Below are positions 42,654 to 51,468 of a DNA stretch of 64,000 nucleotides, piece after piece. The translations under genes were made by a program, and so were the position numbers. The notes under the pieces are model-generated. The model was not told the origin of the DNA. It ran no database searches and was given only the letters and a program-made list of their open reading frames with translations. This DNA comes from an uncultured Pelagibacteraceae bacterium (GTDB lineage Bacteria > Pseudomonadota > Alphaproteobacteria > Pelagibacterales > AG-422-B15): contig CABYZG010000001.1 of the NCBI GenBank assembly GCA_902523455.1, positions 104,001 through 168,000 on the forward strand, written 5' to 3'. Position 1 is the stretch's first letter; the number at the start of each line of letters is the position of its first letter.

Positions 42654-44519
42654 TTGAGCTTAAATAACACCCTTTTTAAAATTAGCGATATGTCTAATCG
42701 AATAACTATTAATTGGAACTTAAGTATTGATGAGGTTAATGAGATTTCAGTTATAAAATTTGTTGAGGAAAATGATGATCTAATCAGAGATCGGTATAAT
42801 AACTTTATTGATGATCTAGGTTATAAAAATTTAGAAAATAAAAATCTTTATAAGCATTTCAAAATTTATAATGGTTATAACTTATGGTGGATGTCACTTA
42901 TTTTTGAAAAGAGCAATTACAAATCAGATGGACCCAACAATTCAATTAAACTCATAGCAATAGAAGAAATTATTAAAAGAAATAAACCAATTGAGATTTA
43001 TTTCATTTGTGATGATTCAAAAGTAATAAAAGCCGTAAAGATTCTTTGTACAAACTTAAATATCAATCTATCAATAATTAGGACAAAAAAGAAACTTGAT
43101 ATTAGTTTCAAAAGATTGGTTCCCTATATCCTTATAGTTTTAATGTATTCTGTTAAGTTTTATGTGCAAAGAAGTCCGTTCAAAAATATTAAGAAAATTC
43201 CATTATTAGATAAAAAATATGATGTAATTTTTTTTTCTTATTTTAATGGATTATTAAAAAAAAATGAGAAGGTAGAAATTGATTATAGTAGTCAATTTGG
43301 AAATCTTCCCAAATTACTGAAGGAATTTGGCTTTACATCTTATTGGATAAGCCATTTTGTACCTAACTATAAAAATTATAATCCAAAAAATGTTTCTGAG
43401 ATAGTTAATCAGTCAAATATAAACGAAAATAAAGATTTTCATGATCTTTTAGACAGTTTTTTAAATTTAAAAATAATAATACAATCAATTAAAATTTATT
43501 TAGATATTTATTTTAAATTTCTTTTTAAAAAAAGAATCAAGGATTTATTTGTTTTTGAAAATTCTGCTCTTTCATTATGGCCAGTACTTAAAGAAGACTT
43601 AAATAAATCTATTTTTGGTGTAGTTTCTTTTATAAACATAATTTATTCATTACAGATTGATAAATTTTTATCGAGCATACCATCTCAAAAATATTTAATT
43701 TATCTTATGGAAAACCAAGGCTGGGAAAGAGCCTTGCTTCATGGATGGAAACTTCATAAACATGATACAATAATTGCATATCAGTATGGCATATTCAGAT
43801 ATTGGGATTTAAGATATTATACTACAACAAATCAAAGAAACGATATTGATTTTACCGATATCCCTAAGCCAAATTATATTGCATCATCGGGTCAGATTGC
43901 CAATCAATTATTTTTAGAAATGGGATATTCAGAAAATGAATTAATAAAAGTTGAAAATCTTAGATATAATTCTCTTTTTAATCTAAATTACCAATCAAAA
44001 AATAATATAAACACTCAAGATAAATTTAAAACCACAAATTCTAATTTAAAAATTATTGTACTTTTTGATATCGATATGAAAATTAATTATCAATTAATTA
44101 ATATTATAAATAATTTAAATTTAAAAAAATATGATATTATTTGGTACGCTAAGTTTCACGCAGGTAAAAATTTTGCTCTCAAGAAACTTATTGAAAAAAA
44201 AATAAATATTATCAGTGGAAAATTGTACAACATTCTGAAAGAATACGACTTAGCACTAACTGTTTCAAATTCTGGATCATCAATTGATGCTTATATACTT
44301 AAAGTTCCACTAATTATTTACAAGAATAGTTCAAATATTGATTTTTCACCTTTCAAAAAATTTGATAAATCCATCTCTTTTATAAAAAACGAGAATGAAT
44401 TACGAAAATTTTTAATATCTTATAAGTCAGATGTGCAAAATAAAAATTATTCTGACAAATTTTTTTGGCATAATGAAAATTTGATTAAGTGGAGAACACT
44501 TTTAAAAAAACTTAAATAA
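42654..44519 (+). CDS. Putative GT-B-like surface carbohydrate biosynthesis protein (TIGR04326-like)
   Basis: A 621-residue protein with TTG as first start in frame; an ATG at 42690 is an alternative that shortens it by 12 residues. Neither has a strong Shine-Dalgarno site. The N-terminal half has Y-N-L-W-W-M-S-L near residues 77-84, typical of the large surface carbohydrate biosynthesis proteins grouped as TIGR04326. Residues 365-385 include I-A-Y-Q-Y-G-I-F, and the C-terminal half has A-K-F-H-A-G-K near 499-505 and V-S-N-S-G-S-S-I-D-A near 540-549, a GT-B donor-site-like pattern related in layout to the LIC12162 protein at 24808. A glycosyl or phosphosugar transferase role is inferred. Confidence 0.6.
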   Translation: MSLNNTLFKISDMSNRITINWNLSIDEVNEISVIKFVEENDDLIRDRYNNFIDDLGYKNLENKNLYKHFKIYNGYNLWWMSLIFEKSNYKSDGPNNSIKLIAIEEIIKRNKPIEIYFICDDSKVIKAVKILCTNLNINLSIIRTKKKLDISFKRLVPYILIVLMYSVKFYVQRSPFKNIKKIPLLDKKYDVIFFSYFNGLLKKNEKVEIDYSSQFGNLPKLLKEFGFTSYWISHFVPNYKNYNPKNVSEIVNQSNINENKDFHDLLDSFLNLKIIIQSIKIYLDIYFKFLFKKRIKDLFVFENSALSLWPVLKEDLNKSIFGVVSFINIIYSLQIDKFLSSIPSQKYLIYLMENQGWERALLHGWKLHKHDTIIAYQYGIFRYWDLRYYTTTNQRNDIDFTDIPKPNYIASSGQIANQLFLEMGYSENELIKVENLRYNSLFNLNYQSKNNINTQDKFKTTNSNLKIIVLFDIDMKINYQLINIINNLNLKKYDIIWYAKFHAGKNFALKKLIEKKINIISGKLYNILKEYDLALTVSNSGSSIDAYILKVPLIIYKNSSNIDFSPFKKFDKSISFIKNENELRKFLISYKSDVQNKNYSDKFFWHNENLIKWRTLLKKLK

Positions 44520-44527
44520 AACTCTTA

Positions 44528-45427
44528 ATGATTTTAAATCCTTTAATTACAATTATTGTACCAACTTATAATATGGCAGCTTTGCTCAAAGAAGCTATAA
44601 ATTCTGTTTTGAGTCAAACCTATCAAAATTGGGAATTATTAATAATTGATAATTTTTCAACTGATAATACGATAGAAGTGATTAATAAATTTGAAGATAC
44701 AAGAATAAAAACATTTCAGCTAAATAATAATGGTTCTATTGCAATTTCAAGAAATTATGGCATCAAAAAAGCCTTAGGTGATTGGATCGCCTTCTTAGAC
44801 TCTGATGATATTTGGTATTCAAATAGATTAACAACAATTTTAAATAATTTAAATCTAAAGGATCTCCCTGATTTAATTACTACAAATGAAATTTTAAAAA
44901 ACGTTGATACAGGTTATTCAAAAAAGCTTTTGTATGGCAGAAAACTTGTAGATAATTTATATGAGTCATTATTATTTTATGGAAATCTTTTTTCTCCATC
45001 GTCAACCTTGGTCAGAAAAAAATTTATAATTAAAAATTCTCTACTATTCAGAGAAAATAAAAAATTTATTACTGCTGAAGATTATGACTACTGGTTATTA
45101 ATTGCAAAACATAATCCAAAAGTTATGAGTTTAGATACTATCCAAGGAGAGTTCAGGGTGCACAGCTTTAATAATTCAAAAACAAATAAACTTCATAGTC
45201 AAAATATTAAAAATGTTATCACAGATCACATTCAATCAATGCAATTAAGCCCGAAGAAGAAAAATAAATTGATTTTTAATATTGAAACAAGAATATCTCT
45301 CACCCAGGCCAAATTACTTTACTTAAACATAAATAGAATAAAGTTTTTTAGAATTGTTATTTTATTATTTTTAAATAATCCAATTTTTATAACGAGATAT
45401 TTACTACTAAAGTTATTTAGAAACTAA
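44528..45427 (+). CDS. Glycosyltransferase family 2
   Basis: This 299-residue GT-A protein has I-T-I-I-V-P-T-Y-N-M-A (residues 7-17), L-I-I-D-N-F-S-T-D near 38-46, and the metal-binding I-A-F-L-D-S-D-D-I-W near 86-95. The E-D-Y-D-Y-W segment near 183-188 is where the catalytic base lies in this family. The C-terminal 50 residues are hydrophobic and basic and may touch the membrane. It adds a sugar to the lipid-linked glycan. Its end overlaps the convergent GT4 gene by 15 nt, so the two 3' ends are shared. Confidence 0.85.
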   Translation: MILNPLITIIVPTYNMAALLKEAINSVLSQTYQNWELLIIDNFSTDNTIEVINKFEDTRIKTFQLNNNGSIAISRNYGIKKALGDWIAFLDSDDIWYSNRLTTILNNLNLKDLPDLITTNEILKNVDTGYSKKLLYGRKLVDNLYESLLFYGNLFSPSSTLVRKKFIIKNSLLFRENKKFITAEDYDYWLLIAKHNPKVMSLDTIQGEFRVHSFNNSKTNKLHSQNIKNVITDHIQSMQLSPKKKNKLIFNIETRISLTQAKLLYLNINRIKFFRIVILLFLNNPIFITRYLLLKLFRN

Positions 45428-46549
45428 TATACCCGCTTTGTTGTATTCTTGAATTTGTTTTTGTGTAGATGCATTTATGTCAACTGGTCTTGCAATTTTA
45501 TTATAAGCATTTTTACCTAATTTTATTATTAGATTTCTGTCATTCACAAGTTTAAGTAGTGCTTTATAGGCTAAATCAATATTTTTAACCTCAGTGATAT
45601 AACCTGTTTCGTTATCAATAATTAAATCTCTCACTCCAATTGTATCTGATCCAATTGTAGGCATCTCAGCAGCAGAAGCTTCAATAATGACACTTGGCGC
45701 TCCTTCTCTATAAGAGTGAAGAAAAAGTATATCACTCTGATGAAGATAAGATTTTATATTGTTTGTTTTATCTATTCGTTTTATATAATTATTGTTTTCT
45801 GCATTTAAAATATATTTTTCATCAATCCTGTCTTCATGTTTTGTTTCTATTTCACCAATTAATAGAAAATTAACTTTAATTTTATTCCCACTGAGTTTGT
45901 ATTTTTTTGCAACTTCAATAAATTCGATTACACCTTTTTGCTTCAGAAGTCTCGAGATACAAATTACTTGAGTGAAATTTTTTTCTAATCTTCCTTTTTT
46001 AAGCGAAAATTTTTCTACATTTACATAGGGACCAACAAAAATTATTTTTTCTTTTTCTATGACATTTTTTTCTTCAAACATTTGAAAGTCACCTCTGTTA
46101 AAGAAAAAAACAGCACTGCATCTTCTGTTAATTTTTTTTAGTAATTTTGTAATAAGGGGGATAAGAAATTTATTCTTTTCAAATAGTTTTCCAAGCCCAG
46201 TTTGTGAAGAGAAGAATTTTATCCTTGGGAAAAATAAAGTAGAAAAAAAGCTTATAAATATTGGTTTGGGATTCATAGCATGAATTGCTACAGGTTTAAG
46301 TTTGATAATAAAATAAACTATCTTGATAATATCTTTTAAATCGGAATAGAAATCAAAATAAGAGGACTTTATGTTAAGAGTATGTAAGCAAACATTTTTT
46401 GTATCGAATTGTGTAAAAAGATTATCACTCTGACCAAAAATATGAATTTTATACTTATTATTTTTAAGTTTTTCTCTAAGAATCTCTGTAATTCTTAATG
46501 CCCCAAACCATCTTGTTGAAATAAAGAAAATTACATTATTATTTTTCAT
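45413..46549 (-). CDS. Glycosyltransferase family 4 (GT-B)
   Basis: The 378-residue protein has the two-domain GT-B layout. The N-terminal acceptor domain includes R-W-F-G-A-L-R (13-19) and the basic I-K-L-K-P-V-A-I-H-A strand. The C-terminal domain opens with Q-V-I-C-I-S-R-L-L-K-Q-K-G (193-205) and contains the E-x7-E motif in R-E-G-A-P-S-V-I-I-E-A-S near 281-292, followed by G-S-D-T-I-G-V-R-D-L. This is a retaining GT4 enzyme of the type that builds O-antigen and capsule chains. It is on the minus strand together with the GT2 gene 2 nt upstream, forming a two-gene transcript inserted in opposite orientation. Confidence 0.87.
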   Translation of the reverse strand: MKNNNVIFFISTRWFGALRITEILREKLKNNKYKIHIFGQSDNLFTQFDTKNVCLHTLNIKSSYFDFYSDLKDIIKIVYFIIKLKPVAIHAMNPKPIFISFFSTLFFPRIKFFSSQTGLGKLFEKNKFLIPLITKLLKKINRRCSAVFFFNRGDFQMFEEKNVIEKEKIIFVGPYVNVEKFSLKKGRLEKNFTQVICISRLLKQKGVIEFIEVAKKYKLSGNKIKVNFLLIGEIETKHEDRIDEKYILNAENNNYIKRIDKTNNIKSYLHQSDILFLHSYREGAPSVIIEASAAEMPTIGSDTIGVRDLIIDNETGYITEVKNIDLAYKALLKLVNDRNLIIKLGKNAYNKIARPVDINASTQKQIQEYNKAGILVSK

Positions 46550-46551
46550 TA

Positions 46552-47481
46552 TTATTTAACATAAATTAAACTCAATAATGTACCTACTATTTTTGCAAAA
46601 TCGATAATGAGAGCCGAAATCGGTAAATGTAAAAAAATATTTTTTTTAAAGATTATCTTATAAAATTCCTTTGATTTAATATTAGTCTCTAAATATGCTC
46701 GACTTAAGAGATAACTAAAAAAAAGCAATACTGCAAATTTTGGCGAAAAACATAAGAATAATAAGAGAGAGGAATATAATAACAAAAGAATATAATTTTT
46801 AATATTTCGAAAAACTTGTTCTGATGTTGATGTGTAGTTTAAAGTTTTTAAAAAAAGATTTCTGTAGTTACTGGCATAATTGACTCCCATATAAAAAACT
46901 ATAGCTTTTTCAGGTAAGCTGTAATTTAGTTTTTTTTTCTTTACTTGATTTCGCCAATAGGGATCATATCCGCTTCTATATTCCTTAAAATTTCCAACAT
47001 AGTTAAAAACATTTTTTTTTAAAATACTTCCTGGTATGCATTCCCTTTTTCGTTTATAGCCATATGTAAGGGCTGCAGAACAAATATCTATCTTAGAAAT
47101 ACCAGATAACTCTATACAACCAAATAAGACATCAAGTTTTTTACTTATTAAAGTATTATATTGATTTTTAATCCAATCAGTTTCGAAATATAAGTCACAG
47201 TCCATAAAAGCAATATATTTAGTATCAGCGTATTTAAGCCCAGCATTTTTTGATGATGAAGGTAATTTTGTATTTTCACATATATTTTTAATATTGATAT
47301 TTGTAATATTTTTATTCTTAATCCATCCTTCAATTATATCTGATGTATTATCAGTACTTGTAGAATTAATGAGAATTATATTTTTGGGCTTATAGGATTG
47401 ATTAGCTAGTAGATTTAAAGTTTTTACTATTGTGCTACTTTCGTTATAATAAGGAACAATTACAGTTAAATCAATTTTCAT
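46552..47481 (-). CDS. Membrane-associated glycosyltransferase family 2
   Basis: This 309-residue GT-A protein has L-T-V-I-V-P-Y-Y-N-E-S (residues 4-14), I-L-I-N-S-T-S-T-D near 35-43 and the metal site I-A-F-M-D-C-D-L-Y near 89-97. From about residue 225 it has two to three hydrophobic segments, which suggests anchoring in the inner membrane, as in GT2 enzymes that act on polyprenyl-linked sugars or early steps of exopolysaccharide. It is transcribed ahead of the GT4 gene with a 2-nt gap. The upstream gap of 51 nt to the plus-strand gene at 47533 must hold divergent start signals. Confidence 0.82.
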   Translation of the reverse strand: MKIDLTVIVPYYNESSTIVKTLNLLANQSYKPKNIILINSTSTDNTSDIIEGWIKNKNITNINIKNICENTKLPSSSKNAGLKYADTKYIAFMDCDLYFETDWIKNQYNTLISKKLDVLFGCIELSGISKIDICSAALTYGYKRKRECIPGSILKKNVFNYVGNFKEYRSGYDPYWRNQVKKKKLNYSLPEKAIVFYMGVNYASNYRNLFLKTLNYTSTSEQVFRNIKNYILLLLYSSLLLFLCFSPKFAVLLFFSYLLSRAYLETNIKSKEFYKIIFKKNIFLHLPISALIIDFAKIVGTLLSLIYVK

Positions 47482-47532
47482 ATTAAATATACCTTATTAA
47501 CTCAATAATTTTATATAAATGCTTAATTATAG

Positions 47533-48531
47533 ATGAACCTAACACTAAATTCAAAAAATAGAATTTTTTATTTTAGCTGTGCTAGACATGCATTTAAAGA
47601 GTCCTTAATCACTTTAAATCTAAGTAAGTTAGAATGTGTTCTTTTGCCAGAATTTATTTGTCGTGATTTATTATCTTCTGTTGTTGAAGCCAAAATAAAT
47701 TATACTTTTTACCCCGTTGATAAAGAATTGAAGCCTATTAGATTACCTACTAGTCCTAAAATCAAAGTCGTATTAGCAGTTAACTATTTTGGATTTCCTC
47801 AAGAATTAGAAATTTTTGAAAAATATTGTATTCAGAATGAATGTCTTTTAATTGAAGACAATGCCCATGGTTTTTTAAGTTTAGATCAATTAGGAAGGGA
47901 ATTGGGTAAAAGGGGTAAAATAGGTTTTACTAGTTTTCGTAAAACTATTCCTGTTTATAATGGCTCAGCTCTATATATTAATGATAAAAATATTGAGTGT
48001 TCAAATATACCTATTGTAGAACCCTCGTATAGAAGGTTGCCTTTACGTTTTCAAATAAAAAAGGTTTCAAGACTTATAGATAAAACAATAAATCTAAACC
48101 TAAAAAACTATCTTGAGGATATATCAAGATTACTAAGATTTATTTTTACTGGAAGTAAATTTCCAAAAACCACAAGACTTGCTGAAGTAAAAATTGGATG
48201 GATTAAAAATATACATATTTCAACAATTCTGAAATTAAAGAAGTTTGAAATGACAAAAAATACAGAAATAAAAAGAAGACAAAAATTATTTTATAAATTC
48301 AAAAAAATTTTAAAAAATAAAAAAATATATCCAATATATGATGATTTACCTATTAATACTTGTCCGTATGGATATCCGTTCATATCCGATGATGAAAATG
48401 CAAAGATTGTTATGAAATTAGCCAAAGCAGAGGGATTTACCTGTGTCAAATGGCCAGAATTACCCATAGAAATAGAGTCTCATTGTCCTAATTTTTACAA
48501 ATCTATTTACTTTGTTGATTTTTTAGAATGA
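47533..48531 (+). CDS. DegT/DnrJ/EryC1-like PLP-dependent protein, divergent
   Basis: At 332 residues this is shorter than the 370-390 usual for the family. Fold-type-I landmarks remain: L-L-P-E-F-I-C (37-43), the cofactor Asp109 in L-L-I-E-D-N-A-H-G, and a candidate Schiff-base Lys137 in F-T-S-F-R-K-T-I-P followed by N-G-S-A-L-Y. The glycine-rich T-G-E-G-G segment after the Lys in true sugar aminotransferases is replaced by V-Y-N-G-S. It may be an aminotransferase for an unusual sugar or a PLP-binding protein with other chemistry. It overlaps the FemAB-like gene by 4 nt, so the two probably act together. Confidence 0.68.
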   Translation: MNLTLNSKNRIFYFSCARHAFKESLITLNLSKLECVLLPEFICRDLLSSVVEAKINYTFYPVDKELKPIRLPTSPKIKVVLAVNYFGFPQELEIFEKYCIQNECLLIEDNAHGFLSLDQLGRELGKRGKIGFTSFRKTIPVYNGSALYINDKNIECSNIPIVEPSYRRLPLRFQIKKVSRLIDKTINLNLKNYLEDISRLLRFIFTGSKFPKTTRLAEVKIGWIKNIHISTILKLKKFEMTKNTEIKRRQKLFYKFKKILKNKKIYPIYDDLPINTCPYGYPFISDDENAKIVMKLAKAEGFTCVKWPELPIEIESHCPNFYKSIYFVDFLE

Positions 48532-49502
48532 TTCTCGATATTTGGAATGGAACAAAAAGCCAATGGGATGATCTTCAAAAAAGATCGATTAGTTCAAATA
48601 TTTATCAATCATACTCTTGGGGTGAGTATAATAAGATTTCAGGATGGGAAGTATTTAGATTAGTAGAGAGAAAAAATAAGCACCCAATTGCAATTTCCCT
48701 ATTAGTCAAAAAATTTAGATTAGGCTTAGGTGTTGTATGGTGTCCTGGATATTCATTTTTAAAAAGTGGACTTAAGGAGTCCATATTTCAGGAAGCAATT
48801 AAAAAGTCTTTAAATATTAAATTTTTATATATTAGAATAAGATTTTTAATGAATAGTGACAAAATTTCATTTGACTTAATAAAATCTCAGAAATGGACTA
48901 AATGTATATCTAAATTATCAGCGAATAAAACATTAATATATGAATTTAGTAAAAAAAACAATTTATCCAAAAATTGGAAAAGGAATTTGATTCGGTTTAA
49001 TAAGAACAATCATCATCAAATAATAAATTGGAAAAATCCAAAATCTCAAGAAATATATCTCTTATATAAAAAAATGGAAGATTATAAAAATATACCAACA
49101 CAATTTACCTATAACCAAATAGACTCTCTTATAAAAAATTTTAAAGAGGATTTAATTGTTATGAAGTGTGTTAATGAAAGTGGAGAAATTATTTCCTTAA
49201 GAGCAGCAATAATTTTTAATGAAGAAGCGCTAGATATTTTTTCTGTATCAACGTATGAGGGCAGGAAGACGTATGCAGGTTATGGAACATTCTCTGCTTT
49301 ATTAGAATTCTGTAAAAAAATTGGTATTCAAATTTATGATCTAGGTGGGGTTGATAAAAAAAGAAACAAATCTGTTTATAATTTTAAAAAAGGTATTGGA
49401 TCATTTGATAAGACTTACCTCGGAGAGTATGAGTGGTCTAACTCTTATATTTTAAGAATTATTGTTAATATTTATGTTATTTTCTATAAAGGTCTAAAAT
49501 GA
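48528..49502 (+). CDS. FemAB-like acyltransferase (GNAT fold)
   Basis: A 324-residue protein with the double-GNAT character of FemAB/BioF2-like enzymes: the N-terminal N-I-Y-Q-S-Y-S-W-G-E-Y (24-34), a central W-K-R-N-L-I-R-F segment near 148-155, and the C-terminal Y-D-L-G-G-V-D near 280-286, a family signature. The last 20 residues are hydrophobic. FemAB enzymes move amino acids from aminoacyl-tRNA to peptidoglycan precursors; similar proteins in exopolysaccharide loci are thought to attach acyl or aminoacyl groups to glycan. Coupled overlaps with the DegT-like gene and the deacetylase gene suggest a three-gene decoration unit. Confidence 0.75.
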   Translation: MILDIWNGTKSQWDDLQKRSISSNIYQSYSWGEYNKISGWEVFRLVERKNKHPIAISLLVKKFRLGLGVVWCPGYSFLKSGLKESIFQEAIKKSLNIKFLYIRIRFLMNSDKISFDLIKSQKWTKCISKLSANKTLIYEFSKKNNLSKNWKRNLIRFNKNNHHQIINWKNPKSQEIYLLYKKMEDYKNIPTQFTYNQIDSLIKNFKEDLIVMKCVNESGEIISLRAAIIFNEEALDIFSVSTYEGRKTYAGYGTFSALLEFCKKIGIQIYDLGGVDKKRNKSVYNFKKGIGSFDKTYLGEYEWSNSYILRIIVNIYVIFYKGLK

Positions 49503-50284
49503 GTCTCACTTTTAAAATAAAGTATCAAATCTATAAACTTATTTCTGAATTATATGGTTTTAATTTATCTAAACAAAAAAAAGGACTAAGAATACTCATG
49601 TATCACTCCGTGGGCTCACCTGTAGAAGGAGACACTTATAACATATACAATATTGAACCAGAATTATTTAAACTTCACTTAGAGATGATGAATAAGCTTA
49701 ATCTAAACATCATTGCATTAACAAAAAAAAATCTCTCTTTAGCAGAATCAGGAGTCGTACTTACTTTTGACGACGGTTTTGCAAATAATTTTGAAACAGC
49801 AATGCCTTTATTAAATTCGTATAATATTCCGTTTGCTGTTTTTGTAACTACAAATAATGTTAAGAAAAAAGAGAAGTTTTTTTTAAGCAAAAAACAGATA
49901 ATAGAGCTTTCTTGTAATGAAAATATTAAAATTGGTTCACATGCTATGAACCATGTTTATTTGGAGTCTCTAGATAAGTCATCACTTTACAATGAACTCA
50001 GTGGTAGTAAGAAATACTTAGAGGACCTAATTGGAAAAGAAATTGATGCATTATCTTATCCTAATGGCTCAGTTAATGTTAGAGTTAGAGATATTTGTGA
50101 AGAAATTGGTTATAAAATTGGATTAACAAGCTGGCCAAATATTAACAGCCATAATCAGGACCCCTTACTTTTATCAAGAAATGCAATATGGAGTATTGAT
50201 ACCACAAAAATATTAAAACAAAAAATAGAGGGCAAATGGGATTGGATGAGATATAGATATACTGACCCAAGGTTCAAAGATTAA
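49499..50284 (+). CDS. Polysaccharide deacetylase (carbohydrate esterase 4)
   Basis: The 261-residue protein has a NodB-type domain. L-T-F-D-D-G-F (about residues 89-95) provides the catalytic base and metal Asp, and G-S-H-A-M-N-H near 145-151 supplies the two His ligands. A-L-S-Y-P-N-G near 185-191 is motif 3, with Asn-Gly after Pro as in many exopolysaccharide deacetylases. It removes N-acetyl groups from hexosamine residues. No clean signal peptide is visible at the N-terminus, so cytoplasmic or membrane-proximal action on a precursor is possible. It follows the FemAB-like gene with a 4-nt overlap. Confidence 0.85.
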   Translation: MSLTFKIKYQIYKLISELYGFNLSKQKKGLRILMYHSVGSPVEGDTYNIYNIEPELFKLHLEMMNKLNLNIIALTKKNLSLAESGVVLTFDDGFANNFETAMPLLNSYNIPFAVFVTTNNVKKKEKFFLSKKQIIELSCNENIKIGSHAMNHVYLESLDKSSLYNELSGSKKYLEDLIGKEIDALSYPNGSVNVRVRDICEEIGYKIGLTSWPNINSHNQDPLLLSRNAIWSIDTTKILKQKIEGKWDWMRYRYTDPRFKD

Positions 50285-50313
50285 AAGATTTTAATATTGC
50301 TCCCCAATATAAT

Positions 50314-51468
50314 ATGAGTCATTTATCAAACAACTTATTAAATTTAAAATTTTCTTCAATTTTAATATTTACTATCTTTTATACATCAGTTTTTTCTGCA
50401 TATATTAATACTTCACTAGTTTCTATTTTTTTGATTATTGTTTCCATCTTAACTTTTCATGAAAGAATTAATTTTACAACTTCAGAACTGTTTTCACTTA
50501 TTTTAATTATACTATATTCACTAACAGTTATCATCTTTGCTGATAATATTATAGTTGTCCTACAAAATATCAGGTTCTGGCTGGGGATTGCTTTTTATCT
50601 TTTATTTTTTAAATTATTTAATTTAAAAAATTTATTTAATATAAGCCTTTTTAGAATTGTATTTATTTCAATAATAGGAGAAACATTCTTAATTAATCTT
50701 ATTATTGATCCTAATTTTTTTTATTCATCTGAAGGCAGTGAAAATTATAAATTTTTTGGTTTCTACTATAGACCCATGGGATTTGCTGGAAATGCAAGTT
50801 TATCAGTATCGACTTATATTACACTTTTCATAGTAGTAGAAAAATTAAGTAAGAGAATTTCTTTTTTTGATTGGTCTCTACTTATTACAGGTATAATTAT
50901 ATTCTTTTCTGGAACAGGGTTTATTTTGTTTTTAATTTATCTAATCTTAAGATTAAATATAAATTTAAGGACTTTTATTATGATATTTGTTAAATTAAGT
51001 CGTACAAGCTTAGTTAAATTTATAATTGCGCTGTTTTTAATTTCTTCTTTCATATTTCTCTCTCTCAAAGTCGATATTTCTGAATATCAGAAAATCAGCA
51101 TGGATTACTATGTTCATATATTTAATTTAAAAATTATAGAGTTAAAATATCAAATAAATTATTTATATGAGTCTTCTCTATTATTATTCCTAATGGGTAA
51201 TCAATTAGAAAGTACTAGTCCAGCAACAACAGGGCATAATGGTCTTACAATATTTATTGGTACAATGGGATTTGCGGGCTTTATTTCTTATTTTATTTTG
51301 ATATTTTCTTTTCTAAAGAAAGCAAATAGAAAATTATTCTCTATGGGCATATTTATTCTTCTTTTTTCTTCAATTCACTATCCATCAGCCATGACTTCAG
51401 TAGGCCAATTAATATTGGCAGGAATGCTCGTGGTAAATATTAAAAATGGATTAATTAGGAATGATTAA
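50314..51468 (+). CDS. Multi-pass membrane protein, O-antigen polymerase/ligase-like (Wzy candidate)
   Basis: The 384-residue protein is mostly hydrophobic with about ten predicted membrane segments. A periplasmic-type loop at about 285-315 contains T-T-G-H-N-G-L-T-I-F near 304-313, the His-Asn pair that resembles the Wzy_C region, and Y-R-P-M-G-F-A-G-N-A-S near 152-162 resembles the arginine-containing loop of polymerases. Sequence conservation in Wzy proteins is weak, so the call relies on topology and context: it lies between glycan decoration genes and a sulfotransferase. It is a better polymerase candidate than ligase, given the other protein at 40325, but that split is a guess. Confidence 0.65.
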   Translation: MSHLSNNLLNLKFSSILIFTIFYTSVFSAYINTSLVSIFLIIVSILTFHERINFTTSELFSLILIILYSLTVIIFADNIIVVLQNIRFWLGIAFYLLFFKLFNLKNLFNISLFRIVFISIIGETFLINLIIDPNFFYSSEGSENYKFFGFYYRPMGFAGNASLSVSTYITLFIVVEKLSKRISFFDWSLLITGIIIFFSGTGFILFLIYLILRLNINLRTFIMIFVKLSRTSLVKFIIALFLISSFIFLSLKVDISEYQKISMDYYVHIFNLKIIELKYQINYLYESSLLLFLMGNQLESTSPATTGHNGLTIFIGTMGFAGFISYFILIFSFLKKANRKLFSMGIFILLFSSIHYPSAMTSVGQLILAGMLVVNIKNGLIRND

